Notes: a model not told the origin generated them from the sequence alone. A DNA stretch of 64,000 bases from Myxococcus stipitatus (GCF_038561935.1 NZ_CP102770.1:8060001-8124000); one strand, 5' to 3'. Shown: positions 17,975 to 26,742, counted from the first letter of the stretch. A program made the numbers and translations.

Positions 17975-20500
17975 ATGGAGACCTCCCGCCACATGGCCTC
18001 TCCCACTCCCTCTTCCCAGCAGCCGCGGTCCACCACGTCCAGCTCGAGCGACGACGGCGGTCGCACCGGAAGCGACGCGTCCTCCATGCGCCGCTCCTTC
18101 CTGGACCACGTGCGCTACTCGCGCGGGAAGAACTACGAGACGTCCACCGCGCATGACCGCTTCATGGCCCTGTCCCTCGCCGTCCGCGACAGGCTGGCCG
18201 ACCGCTGGGTGCGCACGGCGCGCACCTACTACGAGAAGGACGCCAAGCGCGCCTACTATCTGTCCGCGGAGTACCTGCTGGGTCGGGCGCTCGGAAACAA
18301 CCTGCTGAATCTGGGCATGTACGAGTCCGCCGCCGAGGCCATGCGGGAAGTGGGCGTGGACCTCACCAACCTCCTGGAGATGGAGCCGGACGCGGGCCTG
18401 GGCAACGGCGGCCTGGGCCGGCTGGCGGCGTGCTTCCTGGACTCGCTGGCGACGCTCGGCTACCCCGGCATGGGGTACGGCATCCGCTACGAGTTCGGCA
18501 TCTTCACGCAGGACATCGTGGACGGCTACCAGGTGGAGCGCGCCGACGAGTGGCTCAAGTTCGGCAACCCCTGGGAAATCGTCCGGCCGGAGAAGGCCGT
18601 GCCGGTGCGCTTCTTCGGGCGCGTGGAGCACCACCAGGGCCCGGACGGCAAGCCCATTGCCCGGTGGGTGGGCGGCAAGACGGTGGTGGGCGTGCCCTAC
18701 GACACGCCCATCGCCGGCTACCACAACGACACCGTCAACACGCTGCGGCTGTGGCAGGCGCGTGCGTCCGAGGAGTTCGACCTGCTGCTCTTCAACGCGG
18801 GCGACTACGAGCGCTCCGTGGTGGAGAAGAACGACTCGGAGGTCATCTCCAAGGTCCTCTACCCCAACGACGCGTTCCAGGCCGGCAAGGAGCTGCGGCT
18901 CAAGCAGCAGTACTTCTTCGTCGCCTGCTCCATCGCGGACATCGTCCGGCGCTACCTGAAGAACCACACGGACTTCAGGGATTTCCCCAAGAAGGCCGCC
19001 ATCCAGCTCAATGACACCCATCCGGCCATCGGCGTGGCGGAGCTGATGCGGGTGCTGGTGGACGAGAAGCGGCTGCCCTGGGACGAGGCGTGGTCGATTA
19101 CCCAGGCGGTGTTCGGCTACACCAACCACACGCTCCTGGCGGAGGCGATGGAGAAGTGGCCGGCGACGCTGTTCGAGCGGCTGCTGCCTCGGCACCTGGA
19201 GCTCATCTACGAAATCAACCAGCGCTTCCTGCGGCAGGTGCAGATCCGCTACCCCTATGACCAGGAGAAGCTGCGGCGGATGAGCCTGGTGGAGGAAGGC
19301 CAGGAGAAGAAGATTCGCATGGCCCACCTCGCGGTGGTGGGCAGCCACAGCATCAACGGCGTGGCCGCGCTGCACACGGACCTCCTGCGCCGGGACGTGC
19401 TGCCGGACTTCGCGGCCATGTTCCCGGAGCGCTTCAACAATAAGACGAACGGCGTGACGCCCCGGCGGTGGCTGGCATGGTGCAACCCGCGCCTGTCCAA
19501 GCTGATTACGTCGCGCATCGGCGGCGGCTGGGCCACGGACCTGGACAAGCTGCGCGACTTGGAGGCCCACGCGGAGGACCCGGCCTTCCGCAAGGCGTTC
19601 CGCGAGGTGAAGCGCGCGAACAAGGAGGACCTGTCGCGCCACATCAAGGACTTGCGTCCGGTGACGCTCAACCCCGACGCCATCTTCGACGTGCAGATCA
19701 AGCGCCTGCACGAGTACAAGCGGCAGCTCCTGGATGCCATCCACATCGTCACGCTGTGGATGCGCGCGCGCCGGGACCCGAGCACCATCATCCACCCGCG
19801 CGCGTTCATCTTCGGCGCCAAGGCGGCGCCGGGCTACCACCTGGCGAAGCTGACCATCCGCCTCATCAATGGCATCGCGGAGGTGGTCAACAGCGACGCG
19901 GGGACCACGGGCCTGCAGGTGGTGTTCGCCCCCAACTACCGGGTGAGCCTGGCCGAGCGCATCATCCCCGCCGCCGACGTGTCCGAGCAGATCTCCACGG
20001 CCGGCATGGAGGCGTCCGGCACGGGCAACATGAAGCTGATGCTCAACGGCGCGCTGACGCTGGGCACGCTGGACGGCGCCAACGTGGAGATTCGCGAGGC
20101 GGTGGGCGACGAGAACTTCTTCCTCTTCGGCCTCACCGCGGACGAGGTCATCGCCCGCAAGCGCGCCGGCTACCGGCCGCGTGACGAGTACAACCAGCAC
20201 CTGGAGCTGCGCGAGGCGCTGGACCTCATCGCCTCCGGCTTCTTCTCCCCGGAGGACCGCGCCCTCTACAAGCCCCTGGTGGAGAGCCTGCTGGAGGAGG
20301 ACCGCTACCTGGTGCTCGCGGACTTCGCCTCGTACGCGGCCAGGCAGGAGGAGGTCGTCCGCGCCTACCAGGACACCGAGGCGTGGACGCGCAAGTGCAT
20401 CATCAACGTGGCGCGCGCCGGCATCTTCTCCTCGGACCGCACCATCAAGCAGTACGCAGAGGAGATCTGGCGCATCCAGCAGACGCCCGTGGAGCCGTAG
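17975..20500 (+). CDS. glgP: Glycogen/starch/alpha-glucan phosphorylase
   Basis: An 841-residue GT35 phosphorylase releasing glucose-1-phosphate from alpha-1,4-glucans. Family signatures run throughout: LSAEYLLGRALGNNLLNL, EPDAGLGNGGLGRLAACF, GYGIRYEFGIFTQ, NDTHPAIGVAELMR, TNHTLLAEAMEKWP, and the PLP site EASGTGNMKLMLNGAL, where Lys687 is the Schiff-base lysine. An extra Ser/Thr-rich N-terminus of about 45 residues precedes the catalytic region. ATG 17993 is an alternative start; neither has a clear ribosome site. In myxobacteria it would mobilise glycogen stored before sporulation. No other glg genes adjoin, so it is probably monocistronic. Confidence 0.97.
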   Translation: METSRHMASPTPSSQQPRSTTSSSSDDGGRTGSDASSMRRSFLDHVRYSRGKNYETSTAHDRFMALSLAVRDRLADRWVRTARTYYEKDAKRAYYLSAEYLLGRALGNNLLNLGMYESAAEAMREVGVDLTNLLEMEPDAGLGNGGLGRLAACFLDSLATLGYPGMGYGIRYEFGIFTQDIVDGYQVERADEWLKFGNPWEIVRPEKAVPVRFFGRVEHHQGPDGKPIARWVGGKTVVGVPYDTPIAGYHNDTVNTLRLWQARASEEFDLLLFNAGDYERSVVEKNDSEVISKVLYPNDAFQAGKELRLKQQYFFVACSIADIVRRYLKNHTDFRDFPKKAAIQLNDTHPAIGVAELMRVLVDEKRLPWDEAWSITQAVFGYTNHTLLAEAMEKWPATLFERLLPRHLELIYEINQRFLRQVQIRYPYDQEKLRRMSLVEEGQEKKIRMAHLAVVGSHSINGVAALHTDLLRRDVLPDFAAMFPERFNNKTNGVTPRRWLAWCNPRLSKLITSRIGGGWATDLDKLRDLEAHAEDPAFRKAFREVKRANKEDLSRHIKDLRPVTLNPDAIFDVQIKRLHEYKRQLLDAIHIVTLWMRARRDPSTIIHPRAFIFGAKAAPGYHLAKLTIRLINGIAEVVNSDAGTTGLQVVFAPNYRVSLAERIIPAADVSEQISTAGMEASGTGNMKLMLNGALTLGTLDGANVEIREAVGDENFFLFGLTADEVIARKRAGYRPRDEYNQHLELREALDLIASGFFSPEDRALYKPLVESLLEEDRYLVLADFASYAARQEEVVRAYQDTEAWTRKCIINVARAGIFSSDRTIKQYAEEIWRIQQTPVEP

Positions 20501-20527
20501 CCAGCACTCAGGGCTTCCCGAAACACG

Positions 20528-20560
20528 CCCCAGGACATGCCCGCCCGGCGCGTCCTGGGG
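20528..20560. terminator. Hairpin after glgP, likely terminator
   Basis: Perfect 9-bp inverted repeat CCCCAGGAC / GTCCTGGGG with a 15-base loop, 28 bp after the glgP stop. The flanking interval 20501-20845 (345 bp) holds no gene I can support; apart from this hairpin it is presumably the lipase promoter region. Confidence 0.55.
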
Positions 20561-20845
20561 TTCGCCCCGCCCGCACCGCGCAACGCAGCGGGCCAGCGCG
20601 GCGCGCAATCACAGACAACGCAGTGCACCATTGAACACCGCCCTCGTCTGGCGGGGTACTGACGCGTCGCGATGTATTGACTGAGGAATCAACTCTGGTG
20701 CCTCATATGCTCAGTATTCGGGACTCTCAGGGTCGCGGGGTTGAGCAGCGCCGGACGGTGGGGCCTCGTCGAGTCGAGGGGCCGTCTTCCGAATACCTCA
20801 TGCACCGGTCGAAGCAGACCGCTCTCCCAGCAAGAGGGGCTCCTC

Positions 20846-21958
20846 ATGAAGCAGCAGCCGACGCTGTTCCTCGCAGTCATGGCCATGGGTTTCCTGGGTG
20901 TCGCCGCGCCGGCCCAGGCCGCGGAGAAGACGACGTATCCGGTGGTGTTCGCGCACGGGCTCGGGGGGTTCGACGACATCCTCGGGTACGACTACTGGGG
21001 TGACGACTACGGCACCTTCGTGGGCGACGCCTGTGACGGGTTCCTGGAGACGTCGTGCAACGGGGACCTGGACAGCGGCCAGCGCACCTTCGCCGCGGCG
21101 GTGCAGCCGGTGCAGAGCTCCGACGTGCGAGGGCTCGACCTGGCCAACGACATCGAGGGGTACCTGGCCTCGGTGGGTTCCTCGTATGTGAATCTGGTGG
21201 GCCACTCGCAGGGCGGCATCGACGTGCGCAAGGCGGCGCGGGTGCTGCGTGAGCGCAAGGGCTACACGGTGGTGAAGACGGTGGTGAGCGTGTCTTCCCC
21301 GCACCGGGGCTCTCCGGTGGCCAAGTACATCCTGGACCTGAAGCCGGGCATCACCAGCGTGCTGGACGCGCTGTTCCGCTTCTACGGCAACATCGTCTAC
21401 GCGCCGGGCAATGACGGCTACGCGGCGGTGAAGGCGCTCATCTACAACGACGCGGACCCGAACGACGGCAAGACGACGGGCAACAAGGCGTTCAACCTCG
21501 CGTATCCGGTCAGCCCCTCCTACGCGTCCCACTACGCGTCCCTGGTGACGGCGCAGAGCGGGGCCAGCGTGAATCCGGCGCTGTTCCTGCTGAAGGAGTT
21601 CATCTTCGACATCGACGGAGACGGCGCGTGCACGGATGACTGCGACAACGACGGCGCGGCCGGCAAGGGCGACGGCATCCGCGGGGAGCAGGACGACGAC
21701 GGGCTCGTGGGCATCAACTCGCAGCAGATGGGCTACCGGCTGCGGTACACGGAGCGCCTGGGCCTGCTGGACACCATCTCCCAGGACACGTCCCTGGGCT
21801 ACGTGGGCAACCTCAACGCGCCCAGCGCGCTCCAGATGACCTCCATGTCCAGCGTCATCAACCAGGACCACGTGGATGTGATTGGCATCGGACCGGACAC
21901 GTTCGACGAGATGGAGTTCTACGCGGCCATCATCGACTACATCGCGAAGAACGACTGA
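20846..21958 (+). CDS. Secreted triacylglycerol lipase (family I type) with Asp-rich insertion
   Basis: A 370-residue secreted lipase. ATG 20846 opens a signal peptide ending near AQA-AEK; the longer frame from 20741 adds nothing signal-like. Family I features: oxyanion-hole TYPVVFAHGLGGFD (about 29-42), nucleophile Ser121 in VNLVGHSQGGIDVRK, and a late Asp and His (NQDHVDVIG near 345). An acidic Cys-containing insert around 254-285 (DIDGDGACTDDCDNDG, then GKGDGIRGEQDDDG) looks like thrombospondin-3-type calcium loops, unusual inside a lipase. The gene is followed 37 bp later by a lipase-chaperone-like gene, the usual lip-lif pairing. Substrate is inferred as long-chain acylglycerols, relevant to predation. 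Confidence 0.92.
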   Translation: MKQQPTLFLAVMAMGFLGVAAPAQAAEKTTYPVVFAHGLGGFDDILGYDYWGDDYGTFVGDACDGFLETSCNGDLDSGQRTFAAAVQPVQSSDVRGLDLANDIEGYLASVGSSYVNLVGHSQGGIDVRKAARVLRERKGYTVVKTVVSVSSPHRGSPVAKYILDLKPGITSVLDALFRFYGNIVYAPGNDGYAAVKALIYNDADPNDGKTTGNKAFNLAYPVSPSYASHYASLVTAQSGASVNPALFLLKEFIFDIDGDGACTDDCDNDGAAGKGDGIRGEQDDDGLVGINSQQMGYRLRYTERLGLLDTISQDTSLGYVGNLNAPSALQMTSMSSVINQDHVDVIGIGPDTFDEMEFYAAIIDYIAKND

Positions 21959-21995
21959 CGTCTCGTCCCGACACCGCGCCCCGAGGAGGGCTTTC

Positions 21996-23057
21996 ATGAC
22001 ACGGCGTACGAAAGTCTTGCTGGGGGGCGCGGTGGCGGCGCTGCTGCTGGCGGTGGGGGTGTCGCGGTTCACGGAGGCGGAGGCGCCTCGGCCCGCGCCT
22101 GCGCCGGTGGGTGCGGGGGCGTCCGCTCCGGCGCCTTCTGGCGTGGCTCCGGCGGCTCCGAGCGCGGTGGCCCCGGCTCCAGTGCCCGCCGTCGCGGCTC
22201 CGGCGTCCGACGCGGAGCTGGAGGCGCTCGCGGAGGTGCTGCGCGAGCGGTATGGGGCGAAGCTGGATGAGCCGTATGTCCAGATTCGCTTCATCGAAGA
22301 GCTGATGCGCTTCTTCCAGCAGCGCGCTCCGGACCGATGGCGGGAGGAGCTGCTGGCGTTCGTGAAGGCGTACTTCCCGGAGCGGTATGCCGCGCTGGAG
22401 GCGATGCTGCGCAACCGCGTGGACTACGAGAAGTGGGTCCGGGACAACGACAGCTACCTGCGCGGGCTGAGCGACGCGGAGCGACGGGCGGCGACGTGGG
22501 ATGCGCGAAACCGCCTCTTCGGCAAGGAGACCGCGGAGCGCATCTGGGCGGCGGAGCTGAGGAACCAGGCGCTGGCGGACACACTGCGCTCGCTGGATGC
22601 GCGGGACGACTTGAGCCTGGAGAAGAAGCTGTCCACGTTCAAGCAGCGCATCCAGGAGGTCCACGGCGAGAAGGCGGATGCGTACATCGCCCGGCACCAG
22701 CAGGAGATGATGAACCACTTCCTCGACCTGTCGTCCGTGCAGACGGAGCTGGGGAGCATGACGCCCCAGGCGCGCTCACAGAGCCTGCGGGCGGTGCGCA
22801 AGGAGCTGGGCCTGGACGAGGAGGCGCTGAAGCGCTGGGACACGCTGGACCAGAGCCGGGATGCCCGGTGGGACTCGGGGGCGAAGTACATGGCGGAGCG
22901 GCAGACGCTCGCGAAGGAGCTGTCGGGCGAGGCGCTGGAGGAGCGACTCGCGGAGGTGCGTGCCCGCTACTTCGGTGGAGAGGCGGACACCATCGCCCAG
23001 GAGGAGGCCAGCGGCTTCTATCGCTTCGAGCGCCCCCGGCAGTGGGGACGCAACTGA
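21996..23057 (+). CDS. Lipase chaperone (lipase-specific foldase)-like protein
   Basis: A 353-residue protein starting at ATG 21996 after GAGGAGGG. A single N-terminal membrane anchor (VLLGGAVAALLLAVGV) is followed by an Ala/Pro-rich linker to about residue 68. An all-helical domain then follows, with segments typical of lipase foldases: RNRLFGKETAERIWAAE (about 170) and RARYFGGEADTIAQEEASG (about 325). Directly downstream of the lipase, it would fold the secreted enzyme in the periplasm. The RxxFDY(F/C)LSALGE motif of Pseudomonas/Burkholderia Lif is not visible; the equivalent area reads RFIEELMRFFQQ. So it is a divergent member, and the function rests partly on position. Confidence 0.75.
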   Translation: MTRRTKVLLGGAVAALLLAVGVSRFTEAEAPRPAPAPVGAGASAPAPSGVAPAAPSAVAPAPVPAVAAPASDAELEALAEVLRERYGAKLDEPYVQIRFIEELMRFFQQRAPDRWREELLAFVKAYFPERYAALEAMLRNRVDYEKWVRDNDSYLRGLSDAERRAATWDARNRLFGKETAERIWAAELRNQALADTLRSLDARDDLSLEKKLSTFKQRIQEVHGEKADAYIARHQQEMMNHFLDLSSVQTELGSMTPQARSQSLRAVRKELGLDEEALKRWDTLDQSRDARWDSGAKYMAERQTLAKELSGEALEERLAEVRARYFGGEADTIAQEEASGFYRFERPRQWGRN

Positions 23058-23066
23058 GCGCGGGGC

Positions 23067-24167
23067 TCAGAGCGTCGTGTCCCCGCCTGTTCCCCGGACG
23101 AGTGGGGGTGTGGAGGGCGGAAGCCGGGCGGGTGTGAGCTGGTGACGCTGCTTGAAGCTCGCCCACTCCCTCGTGAGGTCCTCCAGTTCCTTTCCCTCGA
23201 GCTTCGCGTCCGCGAGGCTCCAGTCCTCGAGGCGCCGCTTCCACTGCGCCTCCGAGGTCAGCGACTCGCGCTCCTGAAGGGTTTCGCCGTGACGCGCACG
23301 GAGCAGGTCGAAGGCGTGGGTGACCCAGCCCTTGGGTTCGCCCAGGCCGAGCACGGTCTCCAGCGCACGCGCCGCGGACACGTCCACTTGCGTGTCCACG
23401 TGGCCTCGCAGCGCGGTGAGCATCATGGGTAGCGCAGGGTCCAAGGGCGGCTGTTCCACGAAGCCGCGCGCCAGCGTTTCGAGCTGCGCGCCCGTCAGCC
23501 GAGCGGGGTTCCGGGCGTTCCTGTCGTAGGACGAGCGGGCCGCGTCGGAATCGGGGACGAGGCCGTACAGACCATCCCAGCGTGTCGCGGGGTGGACGGA
23601 GGCGCGCACGTGCCAGTCCACTCGCGCCGCTTCGAGGTCCGTGCGCCGTCCGACGATGCGCGCCTGGGTCCATCTGTCCTGGGCGTTCTTCGCGAGCGTG
23701 ACCGCATGGCGGTAGGCCTCCGTGTCATCGGGGCTCGCCGGGTAGCGCGTCCCGTATGACAGGGCCACGGTGCGCCACTTCCCCGCCCTGCGCGTGAGGA
23801 AGGCCACCACCGTGTGCCCTTCTTCGTAGCGGGGGGGTGCCGGGCACATGGACGGAAACCAGTGCACGTCGATCTGCTCCCCTGGCCGGCCCGCCCCCTT
23901 CCATGCCTCTCGGATGCGCAGGCGCGTCACCGCGCCAGTCTCCCAATCCCCTCGCTGCACCTCGGCCTGTTCCTGCGCGGACAGCCCCCTCACCTCCTCG
24001 ACGTCCGCCCACACCACCCACTCCGCCTCGAGCGTCAGCGACCACAGCGTCTCCGGTGAGATGGGATAGGCCTGGGCCCGAGGTCCCGGTGCGAACAGCG
24101 CCACCAGGGCCCACACCATCAGCTGCCGGATGCTCCAACGCCCTTTCGGGAAACCAGATTCATGCAT
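23067..24167 (-). CDS. Tandem-family secreted protein, copy A (unknown function)
   Basis: A 366-residue exported protein, fourth in transcription order of a four-gene paralogous array. ATG 24167 is preceded by GAGGCGGCAGACCC and gives MHESGFPKGRWSIRQLMVW, a signal peptide ending near RAQA. The mature start SPETLWSLTLEAEWVVWADV is shared by all copies. It is followed by LRIREAWKG, CPAPPRYEEGHTVVAFL and LSYGTRYPAS. This pattern resembles netrin-like/OB-fold secreted modules, but that is a guess. The C-terminal half is helical with RWDGLYGLVPDSD. The tail (HQLTPARLPPSTPP, then GTGGDTTL) is the most diverged of copies A-C. It is convergent with the lipase-chaperone gene, 9 bp between stops. No enzymatic motif seen. 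Confidence 0.85.
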   Translation of the reverse strand: MHESGFPKGRWSIRQLMVWALVALFAPGPRAQAYPISPETLWSLTLEAEWVVWADVEEVRGLSAQEQAEVQRGDWETGAVTRLRIREAWKGAGRPGEQIDVHWFPSMCPAPPRYEEGHTVVAFLTRRAGKWRTVALSYGTRYPASPDDTEAYRHAVTLAKNAQDRWTQARIVGRRTDLEAARVDWHVRASVHPATRWDGLYGLVPDSDAARSSYDRNARNPARLTGAQLETLARGFVEQPPLDPALPMMLTALRGHVDTQVDVSAARALETVLGLGEPKGWVTHAFDLLRARHGETLQERESLTSEAQWKRRLEDWSLADAKLEGKELEDLTREWASFKQRHQLTPARLPPSTPPLVRGTGGDTTL

Positions 24168-24178
24168 GGGTCTGCCGC

Positions 24179-24359
24179 CTCTCGTGCGGACAGGAGGTTC
24201 CCCGACTCCGTCTCGTGTGAGGGCATGCGGCACTCACCGCTCCATCACGAAATCATCATGGCTGGGGGACAAGGAGCGTCAGAGGGGCGTGTCCCCGCCC
24301 GTTCCCGGAACCGGGGGTTCCACGGGGAGCGGCAGGAGGGCGGGCTTCAACCGATGACG
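24179..24359 (-). repeat. Long direct repeat, unit 1 of 2 (partner 25424-25604)
   Basis: 181-bp segment matching 25424-25604 without gaps; by eye I count 5 differences (about 97% identity). It covers the 5' region of copy A and the last 27 codons of copy B, so coding and non-coding sequence are equally conserved. This indicates recent duplication or gene conversion. Confidence 0.9.
24243..24258 (-). promoter_or_regulatory. Conserved 16-bp element upstream of copy A
   Basis: On the minus strand the sequence TGATGATTTCGTGATG lies 76 bp upstream of the copy A start. The identical 16-mer occurs upstream of copies B and C at essentially the same spacing, suggesting a promoter or regulator site. 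Confidence 0.45.
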
Positions 24360-25412
24360 CTTCTTGAAGCGTGTCCAAGCACGTGAGAGCGAGTCCTCAT
24401 CCTCGATGCCGGGGCCTGACGGACCGCTCGCCGCATCACGGAAGATGCGGGCCATCTGGTCCTCCGGGGTGGGCGCCTTGCGAGGCGGGGGCTTCTCGCC
24501 GTGTCGCTCTCGCAGCAGGTTGAACGCGAGTGAGACCCAGTCGCGTGGCTTCCCCTGTGAGAGAACCGTCTCCAGAGCACGCGCGGCCGACTGGTCCACT
24601 TCCTCATCCGCGTGTCCCCGCAGGGCCATGAGCATCATGGGAAGCGAGCGGTCCAATGGAGGAGCTTCGACGAAACCTCGCGCCAGCGCCTCGCGTTGCG
24701 CGCGTGACAGCCGCACGGCCTTCATGTGGCGCCCGCCGTAGAAGGAACGGGCGTCGTCGGCTTCTGGCACCAATCCGTACAGGCCGTCCCACCGGGTCGC
24801 GGGATGAGCGGCAACACGCACCTGCCAGTCCACTCGTGCCGACTCCATCTCCACGCTCCGCGAGGTGGCCTCCTCATTTCCGAACCTGTCCTCGACGTCC
24901 TTCGCGAGCGTCACCGCGAGACGATAAGCCTCCAATTCGGCATTGCTCGCCGGGTACCTCGTCCCATACGACAGCGCCACCGTTTCCCACTTCCCCTTCT
25001 CGCGGGCCAGGAAAGCGATGACGGCGAGCCCCTTCACATAGCGAGGAGGCGCCGGACAGATCACGTCCGACAAGTGCACCTCGAGCTGCTCTCCCTCCTG
25101 TGCCCCTCCCTTCCAGGCCTCTCGGACGCGGAGGCGCGCCACGAACCCCAGACTGATGCCATCAAACCGAATGGCAGAGGCTCCCTCTGGCGGTTCACGG
25201 TCGTCCGTCGGGCTCGCCTCCGCGGGCACCTCCCTCACCTCTTCGACATCCGCCCACACCACCCACTCCGCCTCGTGGGTCAGCGACCACATCGTCTGGG
25301 GAGGAATGGGAAAGGCATATGCCCATGGCCCCGGAAGGAACAGCGCGATCAAGCCACACACCACCAGTGACCGGGCACTCCAACGCCTCATTGGCAAACC
25401 AGCCTCCATCAC
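24279..25412 (-). CDS. Tandem-family secreted protein, copy B (unknown function)
   Basis: A 377-residue paralogue of copies A, C and D. GTG 25412 sits eight bases after GAGAGGAG; the adjacent ATG 25409 is the alternative. The signal peptide is RRWSARSLVVCGLIALFLPG, ending near AYA. It shares the family N-terminal module (TMWSLTHEAEWVVWADVEEV, LRVREAWKG, CPAPPRYVKGLAVIAFL) and RWDGLYGLVPEADD. It has a family-unique insert rich in Glu/Pro/Asp (SPTDDREPPEGASAI) after the first module. The last 27 codons match copy C almost exactly, within the 181-bp repeat. Intergenic gaps of about 110 bp and a shared upstream element suggest that each copy has its own promoter. Confidence 0.85.
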   Translation of the reverse strand: MMEAGLPMRRWSARSLVVCGLIALFLPGPWAYAFPIPPQTMWSLTHEAEWVVWADVEEVREVPAEASPTDDREPPEGASAIRFDGISLGFVARLRVREAWKGGAQEGEQLEVHLSDVICPAPPRYVKGLAVIAFLAREKGKWETVALSYGTRYPASNAELEAYRLAVTLAKDVEDRFGNEEATSRSVEMESARVDWQVRVAAHPATRWDGLYGLVPEADDARSFYGGRHMKAVRLSRAQREALARGFVEAPPLDRSLPMMLMALRGHADEEVDQSAARALETVLSQGKPRDWVSLAFNLLRERHGEKPPPRKAPTPEDQMARIFRDAASGPSGPGIEDEDSLSRAWTRFKKRHRLKPALLPLPVEPPVPGTGGDTPL

Positions 25413-25423
25413 GGAACAGACTC

Positions 25424-25604
25424 CTCTCGTGCGGACAGGAGGGTCCCCGACTCCGCCTCGTGTGAGGGCATGCGGCTCTCACCGCTCCATCACGAAATCA
25501 TCATGGCTGGGGGACTAGGAGCATCAGAGGGGCGTGTCCCCGCCCGTTCCCGGAACCGGGGGTTCCACGGGGAGCGGCAGGAGGGCGGGCTTCAACCGAT
25601 GACG
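25424..25604 (-). repeat. Long direct repeat, unit 2 of 2 (partner 24179-24359)
   Basis: Second copy of the 181-bp junction repeat, covering the 5' region of copy B and the 3' end of copy C. The offset between units is exactly 1245 bp, about the length of one gene plus spacer, as expected from unequal crossing-over. Confidence 0.9.
25488..25503 (-). promoter_or_regulatory. Conserved 16-bp element upstream of copy B
   Basis: Same TGATGATTTCGTGATG 16-mer on the minus strand, 76 bp upstream of the copy B start. It lies within the long repeat, so conservation here may partly reflect recent duplication. Confidence 0.4.
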
Positions 25605-26627
25605 TTGCTTGAAGCTGGCCCACTCCTTCGCAAAGGACTCCACCCTCTTGGCGTCGAGCGTCGAGAGGGTACGCAGCCCGTCCAGGCGGAGTCGGTCCCT
25701 GAGCTCCTCCGGAGTCGGAGGTTGGTGCGCTTGGAGGTCTTCTCCATGGCGCGCACGAAGAAGGTCGAAGGACTGGGAGACCCAGTCTCGGTACTCCTCA
25801 TGTCTTGCCACCGTCTCCAGCGCGCGGGCCGCCGCCAGGTCCACCCGTGGGTCCGCATGGCCACGCAGCATCATGAGCATCATGGGCAGCGAAGGGTCCA
25901 CCGGAGGTCGTTCCACGAAGCTGTGCGCCAGTTGCTCACGCTGCGCGCCGGTCAGCCGCGCGGGGTTCCTCTTGCGCCAATCATAGATTGAATGAGCCCG
26001 GTCGGCGTCAGGCACCAGGCCATACAGACCATCCCAGCGCGTCGCGGGATGCGCGGCGACCCGCACCTGCCAGTCCACTCGCGCTGCTTCAAGGTCAAGG
26101 CGTCTTCCGACGATGCGCGCCTGGGTCCATCTATCCTGGGCACCTCTGGCGAGCGTCACCGCGCGGCGATAGGCCTCCGCGTCGTCGTTGCTCGCCGGAT
26201 AGCGAGTCCCATACGACAGGGCCACAGGCCGCCACTTCCCTGCCCTGTGGACCAGGAAGGCGACCACCGCGAGCCCCTGCTCGAAATGAGCGGGCGCCGG
26301 GCAGATGAGGTTGTGCTCGTAGTGGACCTCGAGTTCCTCACCCTCACGGGCCTGTCCCTTCCAGGCCTCTCGCACGCGCAGGCGCGCGACCGCGCCCGAC
26401 TCTCCGTCCTCCTGGTTGGCCTGTATCGCCTCTTCGATGGTGAGAGTCCTCACCGCTTCGACGTCCGCCCACACCACCCACTCCGCCTCGAAGGTGAGCG
26501 ACCACAAGGTCTCCGGAGGGATGGGAAAGGCCTGAGCGCTGAGACTCGGGATGACCCATGCCACCAGGGCCCACACCATCAGGTGCCGCGCACTCCAACG
26601 CCGTCTTCGAAGAACCGGCTCACACAT
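25524..26627 (-). CDS. Tandem-family secreted protein, copy C (unknown function)
   Basis: A 367-residue paralogue. ATG 26627 follows GAGGAGGCAGCCCC and opens MCEPVLRRRRWSARHLMVWA, a signal peptide ending near SAQA; the frame extends to 26672 without a better site. Family segments: TLWSLTFEAEWVVWADVEAV, LRVREAWKG, ICPAPAHFEQGLAVVAFL, LSYGTRYPAS, and RWDGLYGLVPDADR. It carries the helical C-terminal half with an FDLLRARHGE segment present in all copies. It is closest to copy A over the body but to copy B at the 3' end, a mosaic that points to gene conversion. No known enzymatic or metal-binding motif. Confidence 0.85.
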   Translation of the reverse strand: MCEPVLRRRRWSARHLMVWALVAWVIPSLSAQAFPIPPETLWSLTFEAEWVVWADVEAVRTLTIEEAIQANQEDGESGAVARLRVREAWKGQAREGEELEVHYEHNLICPAPAHFEQGLAVVAFLVHRAGKWRPVALSYGTRYPASNDDAEAYRRAVTLARGAQDRWTQARIVGRRLDLEAARVDWQVRVAAHPATRWDGLYGLVPDADRAHSIYDWRKRNPARLTGAQREQLAHSFVERPPVDPSLPMMLMMLRGHADPRVDLAAARALETVARHEEYRDWVSQSFDLLRARHGEDLQAHQPPTPEELRDRLRLDGLRTLSTLDAKRVESFAKEWASFKQRHRLKPALLPLPVEPPVPGTGGDTPL

Positions 26628-26703
26628 GGGGCTGCCTCCTCGCGTGCCGCGCAGAGGCTCGCCCGTCCCCACGTGCCGAGGAGGAATGCCCGGCTCACCA
26701 AAC

Positions 26704-26719
26704 CATCACGAAATCATCA
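26704..26719 (-). promoter_or_regulatory. Conserved 16-bp element upstream of copy C
   Basis: TGATGATTTCGTGATG on the minus strand, 77 bp upstream of the copy C start. The flanks differ from those of copies A and B, so retention of this 16-mer at constant spacing is the best evidence that it is functional. It is absent upstream of copy D. Confidence 0.5.
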
Positions 26720-26742
26720 CGGACAGGGGGCAGCGGCCTGAT

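Noticed and set aside
17945-20608. 887-codon antisense frame opposite glycogen phosphorylase
   Set aside because: Composition is dominated by Arg/Val/Leu/Gly from the complementary strand of GC3-rich codons; glgP is unambiguous on the plus strand.
20677-20711. Sigma-70 promoter-like TTGACT ... TATGCT before the lipase
   Set aside because: The spacing is about 23 bp, too long for a credible promoter, so it was not annotated.
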